From Hydnum rufescens UP504 (taxonomy: Eukaryota; Basidiomycota; Agaricomycetes; Cantharellales; Hydnaceae), in NCBI GenBank assembly GCA_014904985.1, contig MU129024.1, forward strand, positions 135,368 through 199,367: 64,000 bases of DNA, written 5' to 3'. Position numbers and translations under genes: made by a program. Positions 1-10,112 of the stretch are shown one piece after another (the first letter of the stretch is position 1; every line of letters starts with the position of its first letter). A model generated the notes under the pieces. It saw only the letters and a list, made by a program, of their open reading frames with translations. It had not been told where the DNA came from and searched no databases.

Positions 1-400
1 CTACATTTGCTGGCGATGGTCCCAAATTCCCGTGTTTCTCGACATCGGTGCTTGCGGAATATGGCTCTCATCGGGAGTCGGAGCTGTGGCTTTGCTTGGT
101 ACCCACTCATGGGACTGATCTCTACAATTTCTCACGTTCTCAAGAGCTATTGCCACCAGTGTGTCGCACCGCTCCACCCCACCGGTCTATACATCACTCC
201 CAGGACGATTCCCAAAAAGACATTTAATGGCTAGGCATGGTTTCCTTTGTATTCTCTTGACTGCCCACCATTCAGGAAAGTGTGGTCATTTCTGTCATGC
301 TCATGCAGCCTCTACTGAATGTTCTATCAATCCATCCAACAATGTCCAAAACAAGCTTGTGAGTGCTCTGTGGGGGAAACTGATGCCTGATGTTGGTTTA
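1..400 (+). repeat. Dispersed copia-associated repeat, copy 1 (uninterrupted)
   Basis: This stretch recurs at 33,788-35,483. Matching blocks are 1-60 with 33,788-33,841, 55-263 with 34,242-34,403, and 264-400 with 35,358-35,483. Here the sequence is continuous, so it serves as the empty-site reference for two insertions in the other copy. It leads directly into a decayed copia pol and is probably the upstream part of the same element. It contains no intact reading frame, and no gag or protease motif could be recognised with confidence. Confidence 0.75.
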
Positions 401-1745
401 TAAACAGGCAATGGCCTTGCCAGAAGCCCTGCAGTGGCTTGAAGCTTGCATATATGAAATAAACGTGCTTACAAAGATGAACACATTCAAGTGGGTAGAA
501 AGGCCACCACCAGAATGGCAAGTGGTGGGAAGTTGCTGGGTCTTCAAGGTCAAATGGACTTTGAGTGGTGAAATTGAAAAATTCTGTGCTTGGGTAGTTG
601 CAAAAGGATATATGGAAGTTCCTGGGTCGACTTCTTTGAGACATATGCCCTGACCATCCAAAAGCAATCATTTCTTGTTATCCTGGCTCTAGCTGTGAAA
701 CTTGATCTAGAGCTTGTCCACTTTGATGTAAAATCAGCTTTCCTAAATCCAGTCCTCAAGCAGCTTATTTGCATGGAACCACCACCTGGTTTCCATCCAC
801 CTAAGCCTGGACTCATATGGCAACTCCTTCGGAGTCTTTATGGCCTTAAGCAGGCAGTATGCAAGTGGTACCTGGAAATGAGAAGTGAGTTCTCTAAAAT
901 TGGTTGGACTTGAACAGATGTGGACTATGCAGTCTTTGTCCAACAAGACAAAAATGGGAGGAGTATCCTTGGTGCCCATGTTGACAACATCTTACTAGCC
1001 ACACCAAAACTCTCTCTCACTCACTGGAAGACCGATCTCCTTGGTACCTTCGATATGCACTATATGGGAGAAATTGGGTGGTTTACTGGAATTTGAGTTG
1101 TATGTGACCACCCCTGACAAGCCATCACCATTCCCCAAGATCTTTATACTTGTAATATCCTTGAGTACTTTGGGATGGATAAAGCCCATCCTACAGCCAC
1201 TCTGATGATAGCTAAGCTCAAACAGGAAAAGTTGAGCTCACCTGCTGTTGACACTCAATTCTACCAGTCTATGCTGGGGTCTGTAATGTATGCCATGACA
1301 GGAACCCAGCCAGACCTTGCCTTTGCTGTTGGTTATCTTAGCCGACATGCTGCAACACCCAGAAATGAGCATTTGGCCGCCCTAAAACAGGTGTACCAGT
1401 ACCTCCTCAAAAACTAAAGATGTGAGTCTCACCTTTGATGGAATGAAACCCAGTATCCTTGAAGGGTTTACAGACTCAGATTGGGTGGGCGACCCGACAG
1501 ACCGAAGATCGATTACAGGAATCTTGTGGACCCTCTGTGGTGCACCTGTTGGCTGGAGTTCTCAAAAACAGTCAACAGTTGTATTGTCCAGCATGGAAGC
1601 AGAATATATTGTGATGACCCAAGGGACTCACAATGCCCTGTGGTTCTGCCACCTGCTCAGTGACCTCGATTACCCTATGTCCCAGCCGACAGTTATCTGA
1701 GTAGACAATCAGTCAGCCAGCCTGGACAGCCATCTTCAGTACCTA
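390..1745 (+). pseudogene. Ty1/copia pol remnant (reverse transcriptase and RNase H)
   Basis: Successive frames encode copia-type pol. At 480-560 lies a W-V-F-K-V-K-W block. At 720-870 come FDVKSAFLN, MEPPPGF and SLYGLKQAV, the hallmarks of copia reverse transcriptase. A degraded AHVDNILLA block (the YVDD catalytic region) sits near 970-1,000. RNase H follows at 1,250-1,740 with YQSMLGSVMYA, PDLAFAVGYLSRH, DSDWVGDP, STVVLSSMEAEY and a final VDNQSA. Several frameshifts and stops separate the pieces and the YVDD Tyr is lost, so this is a dead copy. No LTRs were found in the window. Reverse transcriptase and RNase H in such elements copy the RNA genome into cDNA. Confidence 0.88.
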
Positions 1746-1784
1746 AGATAGGCCCAAAAATGAGTCACAGGATGGGCCTAGTTA

Positions 1785-1965
1785 GGGTTACAAAACCAGG
1801 GGCCCAATGGGGCCCCAAAACAATATCAAAAAACATGCAGTAGACTGATTTGGGCCCCAAATTTGGGTATTTTAGGCCTCTGGGGCCCCAATATTCTTAG
1901 GCCTATTGGCCCATTGGGGCCCCATCAAAGTTAGGTGCCCTTTTGGCCTCTGGGGCCCCACTTAG
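1785..1965. repeat. Cluster of GGGGCCCC palindromes
   Basis: About 180 bp contains at least five copies of GGGGCCCC or close variants (TGGGGCCCCA), separated by AT-richer spacers with TTAGGCCT. It separates the copia remnant from the duplicated host segment starting near 2,028. Similar GGGGCCCC blocks occur just inside both ends of the foldback element (about 20,030 and 25,080-25,150). It may be the end of another inverted-repeat element, but no boundaries could be fixed. Confidence 0.5.
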
Positions 1966-2027
1966 TGAGGAACTTGGTCAAATTTCTCACTAGCCAACTT
2001 CAATCTGAAGTAAAGATTCTTTATATA

Positions 2028-2769
2028 ACACCATTGATCCAAGATAACTTCGCCCTCCGAGACCTCACAGTGCCCTTTGCATCTTCGGCTGCGGGGCTCT
2101 TCACCAACCCTTCTCCATCGGTTTCTGCATGCCCTCCACCAGTTCTGCTAGATCTTTTCAATTCGGTCTTTGATGATGTGGCGACGTTCTCAAAGTTGGG
2201 ACTTGTGGGTCTGGATCGGACGACGCGCGGGAAACTCGCGGATTTGGATGTGGTTCGCTAGTACCCTCGCTGGCCTAGTTGAGGTGGGCGCAGAGCGCTC
2301 CATGGTGAAAAGATGCTAAAGTGAACGTTGTGGGCATTCACTGCCGTTGAGAATTCGCACGAACTGACTGGTCCTCAGGGAGGCGTTCGAATATACGAGG
2401 CTGAGGTCGAAAAAGTGGGCGATTTGTCGACGTTGGAAGGAGATGAGGACGAAGTAAGAAGCTCCGATCTCAATATGGCTGGCTTGGGCTCTCCCGCTCA
2501 AACTTTACATGGACTTGATATTCGTTTGGTGCGTGTTGTCCTCGTGTTACGTGGATCGTGCTTTGATGGCTCTTCACACAGCGTACAACGTCTTTGAGCT
2601 TCAGCGAGCCCGCGACCTGTTCAAACATTCACTGGCTTGTTCGCAGCCCTTCTAAGGTGTGTACTTAATGTATTTCACCATATTTTCATATTGCTAACTA
2701 TCGAGGGGCCAGCTCATATAAAATGTACGAATCCCAGAGGAGTGAGCTCTTCAAATCGGCGACATAGAT
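2028..2769 (+). pseudogene. PEX11-like gene, broken duplicate copy
   Basis: This is the degenerate duplicate of the gene at 52.4-53.2 kb. Matching segments include the PPPVLLDLFNSVFDD block (about 2,130-2,175) and the VATFSKLGLVG block. The RIYEAEVEKVGDL segment (about 2,390), the VQTFTGLF exon (about 2,620) and the terminal KMYESQ..SELF exon (about 2,720-2,767) also match. Small indels break the frame in the helix region, and the donor and acceptor sequences have drifted. PEX11-family proteins elongate and divide peroxisomal membranes. This copy cannot make the full protein. Confidence 0.72.
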
Positions 2770-3137
2770 GCGAACTGTTCTGGTCTATGGTGACGAATAT
2801 CCGCCATTGTTCTTAGCAATGCCGGGTTTGCAACGCCCAGACTCTTGGGTCCATCTGATTTCTCTGCTCATCTTCATCATCAGGCAACAATGCCTCTGCG
2901 TTCTGCCTCAGTCGATCGTTAACTTCCTCTGTTGAGGTGCATTGTTCTCGGACCCATATCCAGCCGGTTCACAATATAACTTGACTGTTGATACACGATG
3001 ACATCGCGTAATGCCACCCTGTGTTTTAGTACACGTATCCGTCTGACATCAAATAAATCCCCAACCCAACCCTGGCGGTGGCGATCCTTTGGGATGGCTG
3101 GGCCAAATGAACGATCATTGTTATAGGCTGCCCGAAT

Positions 3138-3162
3138 NNNNNNNNNNNNNNNNNNNNNNNNN
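3138..3162. other. Assembly gap (25 N)
   Basis: Twenty-five undetermined bases. The gap falls at the left junction of the insertion that splits the last exon of the small minus-strand gene in the first duplicate. The exact insertion boundary and any target duplication there are therefore hidden. Confidence 0.99.
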
Positions 3163-4063
3163 CTACCAAGGTATGGAATGTAGAACCACAAAATTATGCA
3201 GCATGTAACCAGGAGTCCACATGATCAGGGGCATTCAGAACCACAGCATCAACCTCTGACAGTGCCTCCTCCAGTTCCCCTCCATCATCATCATCAGAAC
3301 TTGCATTATCTGACAATCCATTTATTATCACCAACTCCACAAGGTCTTCAGTCTTGGTGTGAGATCTAGCCTTTTGTAACAATGGCAGCTGTGGCATCAC
3401 ATCCCATTCTGGGCCACCGTCAGCTCCTGGCAATGCAACGGCATCAGCCTTCCACTGCAAACCTATATCATTGAGGTAGTGGAGTTTGATCAATAGGAAG
3501 TACTTGATGTCTAGGTCTGAATCAATTTTCAGTACCATATCATCACCCTAAACAAAGACCAAAACACACCGCTGAGACATCAAAGGCCTTCTTTGTGGCT
3601 TAAATTCAGCATTGAACCAAGCATGCAAATTTGAATATTCTGCCCAACATTGGAGCAGGTCTTGCTTGCAGTTGATTATTTCTTGTGCCACACAGATATT
3701 AGTGCACACTGACTCATCTGCCAGCCAATCAGGAACATTCCCATTGGGAAATCAGCAATATTGGCATCCTGCCAGACTGGCTGATCGACATCCATCTTCA
3801 GGAGACCATCAGGCTCGATCTCTGGGGGACGTAAGCATTGTTTGGAATGCCATTCTTCCCTCTCATGGAAAGAAGTTGCTGAATCTTCTCATTATAGCGT
3901 TTCAGATTTGACTGGATTGCAGGTGTGCAACTTTTGACCGCTGCATTGATGTGAGCATGGTGGTTGTGATCTTAAGTATAGGTGGCGGTCAGGAGAAAAG
4001 GAACACATCATGACAAAGAGTAAATACCTAATTTTCGATTTGCGTGGGCATGATCCAGAGAAC
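3163..4063. mobile_element. Insertion of unknown type splitting the small coiled-coil gene
   Basis: Comparison with the second copy at 53.5-53.9 kb shows that about 0.9 kb (plus the N gap) was inserted between the codons for EKL and RAAYNN. The minus strand carries an acidic ORF (3,194-3,538, ending ..VLNAPDHVDSWLHAA), with stop-broken coding-like sequence upstream to about 3,910. Its composition and short Lys/Gln/Asn motifs recall C-terminal parts of KDZ-type transposase ORFs of basidiomycetes, but no defining motif is visible. The terminal repeats could not be defined. Confidence 0.55.
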
Positions 4064-4389
4064 TGAAGTTTTTCGAGTTCATTCTGGAGCTCTGCGATGC
4101 GGCCACGCGCTTCAAGTACGTATTTGTCATGCGCAAGATAGGTTTGCGTTAGGTGAAGAGCCTATGGGAATGTGAAAGTGTTAGATGAAGAGTACAATTC
4201 AGTTATAGTTTTGGTGGGCTTGGAAGAATAACTCACAATATATACGGCGGGGCCTAGTATAAATATTGGAATCATTGCGGGGACCAGCTCACGGTAGAAT
4301 ACAAGGTGACCAGATTGACCAGATGGTCGACTAGGCTCCGTTTTCCCTGCGTTCGAATTGGCACGTGTAGTCGAGGAATACGACGCCAT
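4064..4389 (-). pseudogene. Small membrane/coiled-coil protein gene, 5' part only (first duplicate)
   Basis: Exon 1 is 4,237-4,389 and begins MASYSSTT; it ends in a hydrophobic segment (MIPIFILGPAVYI). The intron at 4,162-4,236 starts GTGAGT and ends CATAG. Exon 2 starts at 4,161 and encodes ALHLTQTYLAHDKY followed by a heptad-like stretch. After EKLQ the frame runs into the 3,163-4,063 insertion, so the native C-terminus is lost; the severed tail lies at about 3,060-3,137 beyond the gap. The intact counterpart is at 53,488-53,902. Confidence 0.7.
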
Positions 4390-4703
4390 CACGGAAGGGT
4401 ACGGCGTAGGAGATGCAGGGTAAGGGAAACCCAGGGGGTGTATGGTCGTCCTCCGGGTGACATATCCCAAGCGTGTAAGACATGAAGTTCGGTAGATTTG
4501 GTGGGGCATTTCGCATCGACGCCGGAAGCAAATCGGTAGCGGCGGCAAGCGCCAATCCCCGACTCTAATGCCTGTGCATGGAGTGATGCTTAGTTACTCG
4601 GATTAGTGATTTGTGTACACGGAGTGGTGTCTTCGTGTAAGTGGGTTCCCCGCTTTATTGACACCCTCTCGATTAGCCCACACCCATATTAGTCTGGATA
4701 CAG

Positions 4704-5090
4704 GTCACGCTTGTGCGTTCTGGTGCTATCGCCGGCGGACACTGGATCCAAACCCCGAACTATGTGCAGATCATTGGCACCGGAGACTTCACGCTCCTCA
4801 ACATCCTGGAGAATGAGGCACGGGCAAACTCGATCCTTGCGTGCGTCATGTTGGTCTACACTCCATGTCTCCTTTTATAAGAATGTTCTAGGGTGCGGAT
4901 GGAAACGGCAATCCCATGCGCAGGTTTCCCTCTCATTCTCATGTGACGTAGATTGACCTTTTGCGTAGGGGTTCTTGTATTTGGTACGTGGTATGGCGGC
5001 ATGCTACGCCAGTATCACGAATGGACAAATTTCATGGGCGTTGTATATTTCTGACATCATTCGAGCGCATGCACCAGAACAGCTCAAAGT
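4704..5090 (+). pseudogene. Fragment resembling a macrophage-activating-glycoprotein-like secreted protein
   Basis: From 4,704 the frame reads VTLVRSGAIAGGHWIQ, then YVQIIGTGDFTLLNI, then a frame break. Near 4,970-5,050 another frame reads VFGTWYGGM and EWTNFMGVV. These blocks match, in order, the G-HWIQ-P-Y-Q and QYHEWTNF signatures I know from cysteine-rich 'macrofage activating glycoprotein' families in basidiomycetes. The glycine-rich middle is replaced by frame-broken sequence containing possible introns. Signal peptide and C-terminal cysteines are not visible. The family assignment is from memory and the copy is non-functional. Confidence 0.5.
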
Positions 5091-5116
5091 TCGACCAAAT
5101 CACCCTCGATCGTTCA

Positions 5117-5454
5117 TGACGACCACTCCGTCAGCTGTCCCCGAGCTCGATGAGGAAGTCGATCATATTGATTCCCGCTCTTCGATAGATTCAGTGGCCG
5201 AGGAGGCCCTGCGAACGGCCACCACGTCTACCGTGAAGACTTCGGCACTTCATCATGCGAAAAGTGTTCCAAATCGGATGGGTTCCCTAACTCCACCGCG
5301 GGCATCCTCGACAGCCTCCCCACGATCACCGTCCTTCCCGCATTCCCCAACAAGTGATCTATATCGCTTCAATCCCTCTGAAATCTGTATTGCCTTGTCG
5401 ACGACCGGCCCACATCCAACTAATCCTAAAGGAAGTCGACACTCCCACCGGTAA
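5117..5454 (+). CDS. Hypothetical Ser/Thr/Pro-rich protein
   Basis: An uninterrupted frame from ATG at 5,117 gives about 112 residues. It begins MTTTPSAVPELDEEVD, with an acidic N-terminal part (about residues 9-35) and a Ser/Pro-rich middle (SPRSPSFPHSPTS). No domain is recognised. It follows directly on the MAFG-like fragment, and the open frame extends upstream to about 4,975. It could be the C-terminal disordered tail of that or another gene, or chance coding-like sequence. Confidence 0.3.
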
Positions 5455-5529
5455 AGCTGCCTCGCCCTGGTGCATCGCTGGACGAGAATTTTCCATTACC
5501 ACCGTGGTGACCGTAAGAAGAATAGGGAA

Positions 5530-5850
5530 TCAATAGGGGAAGTGGCCGCGGGGCAGGGCTTCAGGTGAGGAGGACGGCGATGACGGTGACGATGGAGTCA
5601 CGATGTGAGCCTTCGTTGAAGATGAGGCGTGAGGATGACGAGAGCCTGTGGACGCGGAGGTCTTGGGCGGCCAAGCATAAACTGCACCTTCCTCCTGAGA
5701 ACCCCTCAATTTCTCTTGTTCCTTCATCCCGGTCGCGGAAATGTTATAATCAGACTCGCAATTAGACAAGCGGCGGAGCGATCGAGTCACGTGTTCACAA
5801 CTGCGCTCCATCCTCTCCTGTCCTCTATCGCTCTCAATCATTAGTTGCAT
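5530..5850 (-). CDS. Hypothetical ORF, Ser/Pro-rich C-terminus
   Basis: A 106-codon frame on the minus strand ending ALPRGHFPY. The last 50 residues are Ser/Thr/Pro-rich. The first part overlaps a repeat that resembles a Ngaro end (see 5,745-5,935). No domain was recognised and real coding status is doubtful. Confidence 0.2.
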   Translation of the reverse strand: MQLMIESDRGQERMERSCEHVTRSLRRLSNCESDYNISATGMKEQEKLRGSQEEGAVYAWPPKTSASTGSRHPHASSSTKAHIVTPSSPSSPSSSPEALPRGHFPY

Positions 5851-5935
5851 TAGTTTTGGACCCTCTTTCTCGACTCGCAGTTAGACAAGTGGGGTGCGAT
5901 AGAGTCACCTGCTCCCGACTGCGCTCCATGCACTC
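5745..5935. repeat. Two copies of a Ngaro-end-like motif
   Basis: At about 5,751 and 5,872 two related ~60-bp blocks read ..GACTCGCA(A/G)TTAGACAAG.. then GAGTCAC.. and TGCGCTCCAT. They match in layout the A block of the downstream tyrosine-recombinase element (GACTCACAGTTAGATAAG..TTTGAGTCACAC at 6,090). Repeats this similar placed 120-340 bp from the element end suggest remnants of an older related element or an attractive integration region. Confidence 0.5.
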
Positions 5936-6053
5936 TCCGTCGAACAGTTGAATACATAAGAGGCAGGTAACTCTGCAGACTGCTTAGCTATGAAAGCACG
6001 GTGTATATTGGACAGCAAGCGAGACGTCTCATTGGAAGCAAAGTATGTGCAGT

Positions 6054-6182
6054 TGCCGGAGTCTGAGAACGAGGCACGAGTATCAGACTCACAGTTAGAT
6101 AAGTGAGTGGTTTGAGTCACACTTCTCCGCTTCAACTTCTGAGACTCAAACTGCTCAAGCAAGAATCCTATCATCTTAAGCA
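6054..6182 (+). repeat. Ngaro-like split repeat A1 (copy 1)
   Basis: This 129-bp block starts TGCCGGAGTCTGAG and ends ATCTTAAGCA. It is nearly identical to 30,282-30,410, 38,437-38,565 and 42,511-42,639, and in reverse to the A part of 35,855-36,146. It ends at the ORF1 start codon. It contains TGAGTCA (in TTTGAGTCACAC), an AP-1/Gcn4-type site that may act in the element promoter (inference). Confidence 0.88.
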
Positions 6183-7420
6183 TGGTTTCTCCTGGCATTC
6201 TTAACCCTGTTACAAGCCCATTGACTGCTGCAGCATCTGGTGAAGGAGGAGGTCTTGATGTAGCCAGGGCTAGCCCTGCCAGTATCTCAGAGCCGACAGT
6301 TCAACCTCAGAACAATGTGAATGTTGGCGGCCGGAATGAGGCATGTGAGATGTTCACTTGGCTTGTCACAGCTAGGAACATCTGCCTCAATCAAGTGATG
6401 TCTGAGATGGAGGTCACCAATGCTGTTAATGATTTGCTTGTCGATTGGGATCTCGCCAAAGGGTTAACTCATGCACCTGACAATCAGCCATCCTCTCCAC
6501 CCTCCATAACTCTTCCCGGCAAGTCCAGTACTGCTAAACAGAGCACCACTGAGGTTGGGAGCACTGTCCTAACTTCAAGTGAGGTGGTGATCCAACCAGG
6601 CCGGAGTTTCAATGCCTTGCTGGCTAGTGGGGAGTATGCTGCCCCAGACCTTGTCTGGCATGTTTGTAACTTGCAGTATGCACCTCTCCCCATGTTTGCC
6701 ATCAAGGAGATGCATGAATGCCACCTGTTGAATATTGCCTACCCCACAAAAATCGAGGTTGACATCATAACCTCAAAGAAGAAGATTGTTATCAACACTG
6801 ATGACTTTGCCACAATGGAATGATCTATCACCCATGATGAATTCATTGAATGCTACAAAGGTTTCACTCATGTTCATCAGGAAGTCTTTCCAGCAGAGGT
6901 GCACAGTGACTTTTGTTGATACCAGCAATGCCTTTTCCTTCACAAATTCTTTGACTGCCCTGGTTTGTTCAGTGTCATCTCACGCTTTGATGCCTACATG
7001 CGTTTGACCTGGATACAACCACATGGCCGCTTTGCAATGGATAGTGATGACACCTTTCGAGTCCTGGAGCGATTTGATCAGGAGGTCTGTGAGGAATGTG
7101 AGGCTGACACACATAGGCAGCTGGATTCCATGGATTGCCCATCTGGTAGTTGTAGGGAGGATACACATGGGGGTTCTCAGAGGTGCAGTGCCTCCCCTGG
7201 CCCATGGTTTCATACAGGTGATGAGCATGCTCCCTCCTCTGCTCATTGCATCCTCTGTGCAAAGGCAGGACATTTGGCACTGACATGCACTGTCCGTTCC
7301 TCCAAGTGCACCTTCAAGAATGGGGCCCTCACTTCCAAAGCCGACAATTGCTGTGTCTGTTTCTTATTCAACACTGCCAAAGGATGCATTAAAGGTCATG
7401 AGCACAACCATGTCTGCTCT
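6182..7420 (+). pseudogene. Ngaro-like ORF1 (gag-like), 5' part, interrupted
   Basis: The start codon is at 6,182 (MVSPGILNPV..). The frame is broken by TGA near 6,822 and again near 6,918, both intact codons in copy 2. Coding similarity then continues to 7,420, where the chromovirus is inserted; the last codons resume at 26,187. The C-terminal part carries a CX2CX4HX4C knuckle (CILCAKAGHLALTC, about 7,252-7,293). A second Cys/His cluster (CVCFLFN..C..GHEHNHVC) follows, typical of ORF1 proteins of basidiomycete tyrosine-recombinase elements. Such proteins bind element RNA or form particles. Confidence 0.85.
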
Positions 7421-7425
7421 GTCTG
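7421..7425. other. Target-site duplication GTCTG (left) of the chromovirus
   Basis: GTCTG immediately precedes the left LTR and is repeated at 26,182-26,186 right after the other LTR. The uninterrupted Ngaro copy has the single equivalent site at about 39,806 (CTCCATCTGCC). Five base pairs is usual for Ty3/gypsy integrases. Confidence 0.93.
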
Positions 7426-7937
7426 TGTTAATTTGGTAGAGTCCGAATTAGGTTTGGGGCGGTTAAGCAGTCCTGGCAGGGGTTCCGGATTGGGCTTTGG
7501 TCCATGTTTACCTTCGACAGGTTTGCATGTTAGTTCGAAGGTAGGGTCCGGGAATGTTCTAGGATGGGTCTTTAGACATAGGTCCATAGGTCCGGGTTTT
7601 GCCATGACATTAGAAATAAGAGTAAAGTTCTGTGGTAAGGTCATGCAGTGCGAGAATCGCAGTGTACTGTTCCAGTACACTGTGGGTAGCAGCCAAGTGA
7701 GTGGAAAAAGATGCATTTCCGGATCTTCCCGTGGCTAGCTATTTGAGTCTACTTACGTAAACAGATACAAATCTAGCTAAAGCCGGGCAGCACCAAACTC
7801 CTGTGGAGAAGCTTTCCACCAGAGTGTTTGAGAAGAAAAGGGAAAAAGGAAGTAAGAAAGGAGGGAATACATTGGTTCATAGTAGTAGTGACGTTTTAAT
7901 AGGGCCAAGTGCCAGTCGGACTAATATCCCACTAACA
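7426..7937 (-). repeat. Chromovirus 3' LTR (left)
   Basis: This 512-bp copy runs TGTTAATTTGG..CCCACTAACA on the plus strand. It differs from the other LTR by 11 substitutions and one indel. Every substitution is a C/T or G/A transition at a CpG. Directly inside it (7,938-7,948) the minus strand reads a G-run, GGGGGGCAT, abutting the LTR. This is the polypurine tract used to prime plus-strand DNA, so the left LTR is the 3' one. Confidence 0.94.
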
Positions 7938-7939
7938 AT

Positions 7940-9733
7940 GCCCCCCAGTCTGGCGGAACGAAGGCTTTAATGTCGGTCGGAGTGTCCCCATCGGTCGTTC
8001 GGGTGCCTGTCCTCATCGCTGTCGTAAGAGCTATGGTATCAATCCCTATGTACTTCCGAACGTATAGCCCTTCTTTGAGGCCCACTGGTTCCTGCACAAG
8101 CCATTTCCAGTTCCGTTCATTCATGGGGATGGAGTCGATCCAGCCTAGGGGAAAGGTCCCCAGTTGGATCACGGGGGCCTCTTGCCAAGAGCCATCTGCG
8201 GCATTTACGAAGGGTACGCTGCCCACTATTTGGGGCCGGGGTGGTAAAAGTGTTTGAGGTGTCAAGTAGGAAGCCATCGTATTGGGCCAGCCGAGTAATA
8301 CCAATCTAGGGTTTGTGATGGGGAGTTTCGATGATTTTTGATCTCTTCATATGAAGATTCCTGTGGTCGAGTTCGACATTCCGATGAACGTGGCTGTCTG
8401 GACGTGCCGGACTGGTGTGAGGCTTCCTCGTGCTGGTGCGGGGTTTCTTCGTTGGGTTGCCAGTGTCTGTCACTCTCCAGTATTCCTGGGATACAGTTGG
8501 GCCCTGTATGAGGGTCTCTTTGACAGCCCCTTGACACCATTCGGGAGGCATAATCGGTGTAGACTGGGGCAGGTTCAGAATATCTGACCATGGATGGGGC
8601 TGGTAATGTGGGCAGAGTATCCCACCACTTGTCTGGGTCCATGTCGCTCCTCAAGGTATTTTCAGAGGGTTCCGTAGTAGGATTGTCATCTTCCCACGTT
8701 GGTGAGGACATGGGTATGTCGAATGATGGGACGGTAGGTTCTGTGACATCTCCCTCCAGTAGTGGTTTGGTATTCATGGTTTGATGTTCTGCGGCCGTCA
8801 TGAAGGTACCATCTGGCCGGTAGTACACTGCAGAGTACAGGTGTTTTGTAGCATTGTCCAGGACATCAAAGTTGTCTGGACGTGGTGGCGGCCCTGGGAA
8901 TATGTCTTCCCACTTGTAGGTTTTGCGACTATCCATTCCCAGAAATGGCGGAGCCTCTCCTTCGAAGGAGTCGCATAGGATGAGTGGTTCCCATAGTCTG
9001 GCCTCATTAGTCGCAAAGTAGCCGTCTTGTATCAGTACTAGTTGGGATTCTGGTAGAGCTTCGGTTGTATGGATGGTATGGCTGGAGTCAGCGAACGCAC
9101 ACAGTCTATATGCATGTAACTGTTTCCAGAGCAAGGTACTCGTGGTCTCGTTGCAGACTTAGTCCAGATGAAACCAATGGGGGCACTCAGAAGCCATGGA
9201 ACGGCAGGCATATCTTTGGATCGTCCATACGGGGGATGAGAACTAATGAATAGCCAGTGTGCGACGACATAGTTGGAGTATGCCAAAAGTACTGTGATTA
9301 TTCATGTGATTTGGAGGTAGCGGGCATGGAGAGCGTCGCTACAATACCAGGGTTTGAACAGGTTTTCGAATCGTGGGTGGTCAGGTGCATCGATATGGTA
9401 ATGGATATTTCTGATATAGATAGGGATCAGGAGGTTGGAGCTCCATTCATTTTCCTCTGCTTGACCCCAGGTGTAGTCCCACAATGATCGAAGGGCATCC
9501 AGGCATTCCTTTCTGACGACAGCTTGTTTGTTTTCATCTCATGTTTTGCAAATCGGTTGTAGGAAGGTCAGTACGAATGCTGCCAGTAGACTAAGTGGTT
9601 GCACAGAGGTAATCAGTTCAAATGAGGGCCGTTGTCCTAAGATATCCAATATTCCCATATGTCCTGACTGGGTGAGATGTGCGATTGGTGGCGTAAGGAC
9701 GTGGTGGTAAGTCTTGTGGAAGGTATAGCCGTA
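7940..9733 (-). pseudogene. Extra ORF region between chromodomain and 3' LTR, unknown function
   Basis: About 1.8 kb of coding-like minus-strand sequence follows the chromodomain in several frames. The longest open stretches are 8,262-9,134 (290 codons; PGPPPRPDNFDVLDNATKHLYSAV and a Glu/Ser/Thr-rich tail) and 7,921-8,304 (MVLLGWPNTMASYL.., ending ..WGALLVGY). Earlier blocks read HMGILDILGQRPSFE and DALRSLWDYTWGQAE. No transmembrane envelope-like segment or known domain is recognised. A third gene 3' of pol is unusual for fungal chromoviruses. It may be element-encoded or a captured host gene. Confidence 0.5.
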
Positions 9734-10090
9734 TCATGCCTCTCCCACATAACGGGCTGGACTATGGTCTTGGAAATCGGTACAGGACCTCATGTTGGGG
9801 TTAGGGAACGGTGTGTCATTCTCAAACCTGGCTATCACCGTGAACAGGACAGGTAGGACTCCGGGGTCCGGGATAATGTTAGTGGCTGTGCGATCCTTGA
9901 ACTCCTTCACTACCTCCGGAGTGTTACATAGGTCTCGATTGGATTGCCATGAGTCATGTTCGGGTCCGTATCTGTGCCAACGAACCTGGTACTCCACGGC
10001 ACATTTTTTCTTGTTGTACCATGAACCTATAATCCTCTCTACTTCGTATTCTTCTGAAGTCTTTAGACCATCCCAAGGATTTGCCAGTGT
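9734..10090 (-). pseudogene. Integrase C-terminal chromodomain
   Basis: The minus strand reads SEEYEVERIIGSWY, then AVEYQVRWHRYGPEHDSW, then DLCNTPEVVKEF. This is the chromodomain fold with its aromatic cage residues (Y, W, W). It follows the integrase in chromoviruses and steers integration to histone H3 methylated at lysine 9. Translation continues to ARYVGEA at 9,734. The domain is severed from the rest of integrase by the 10,113-11,710 insertion. Joining across that insertion restores LTLY followed by a frame reaching DKDRPTLANPW. Confidence 0.88.
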
Positions 10091-10112
10091 GGGTCGGTCC
10101 TTATCTTGGGAC

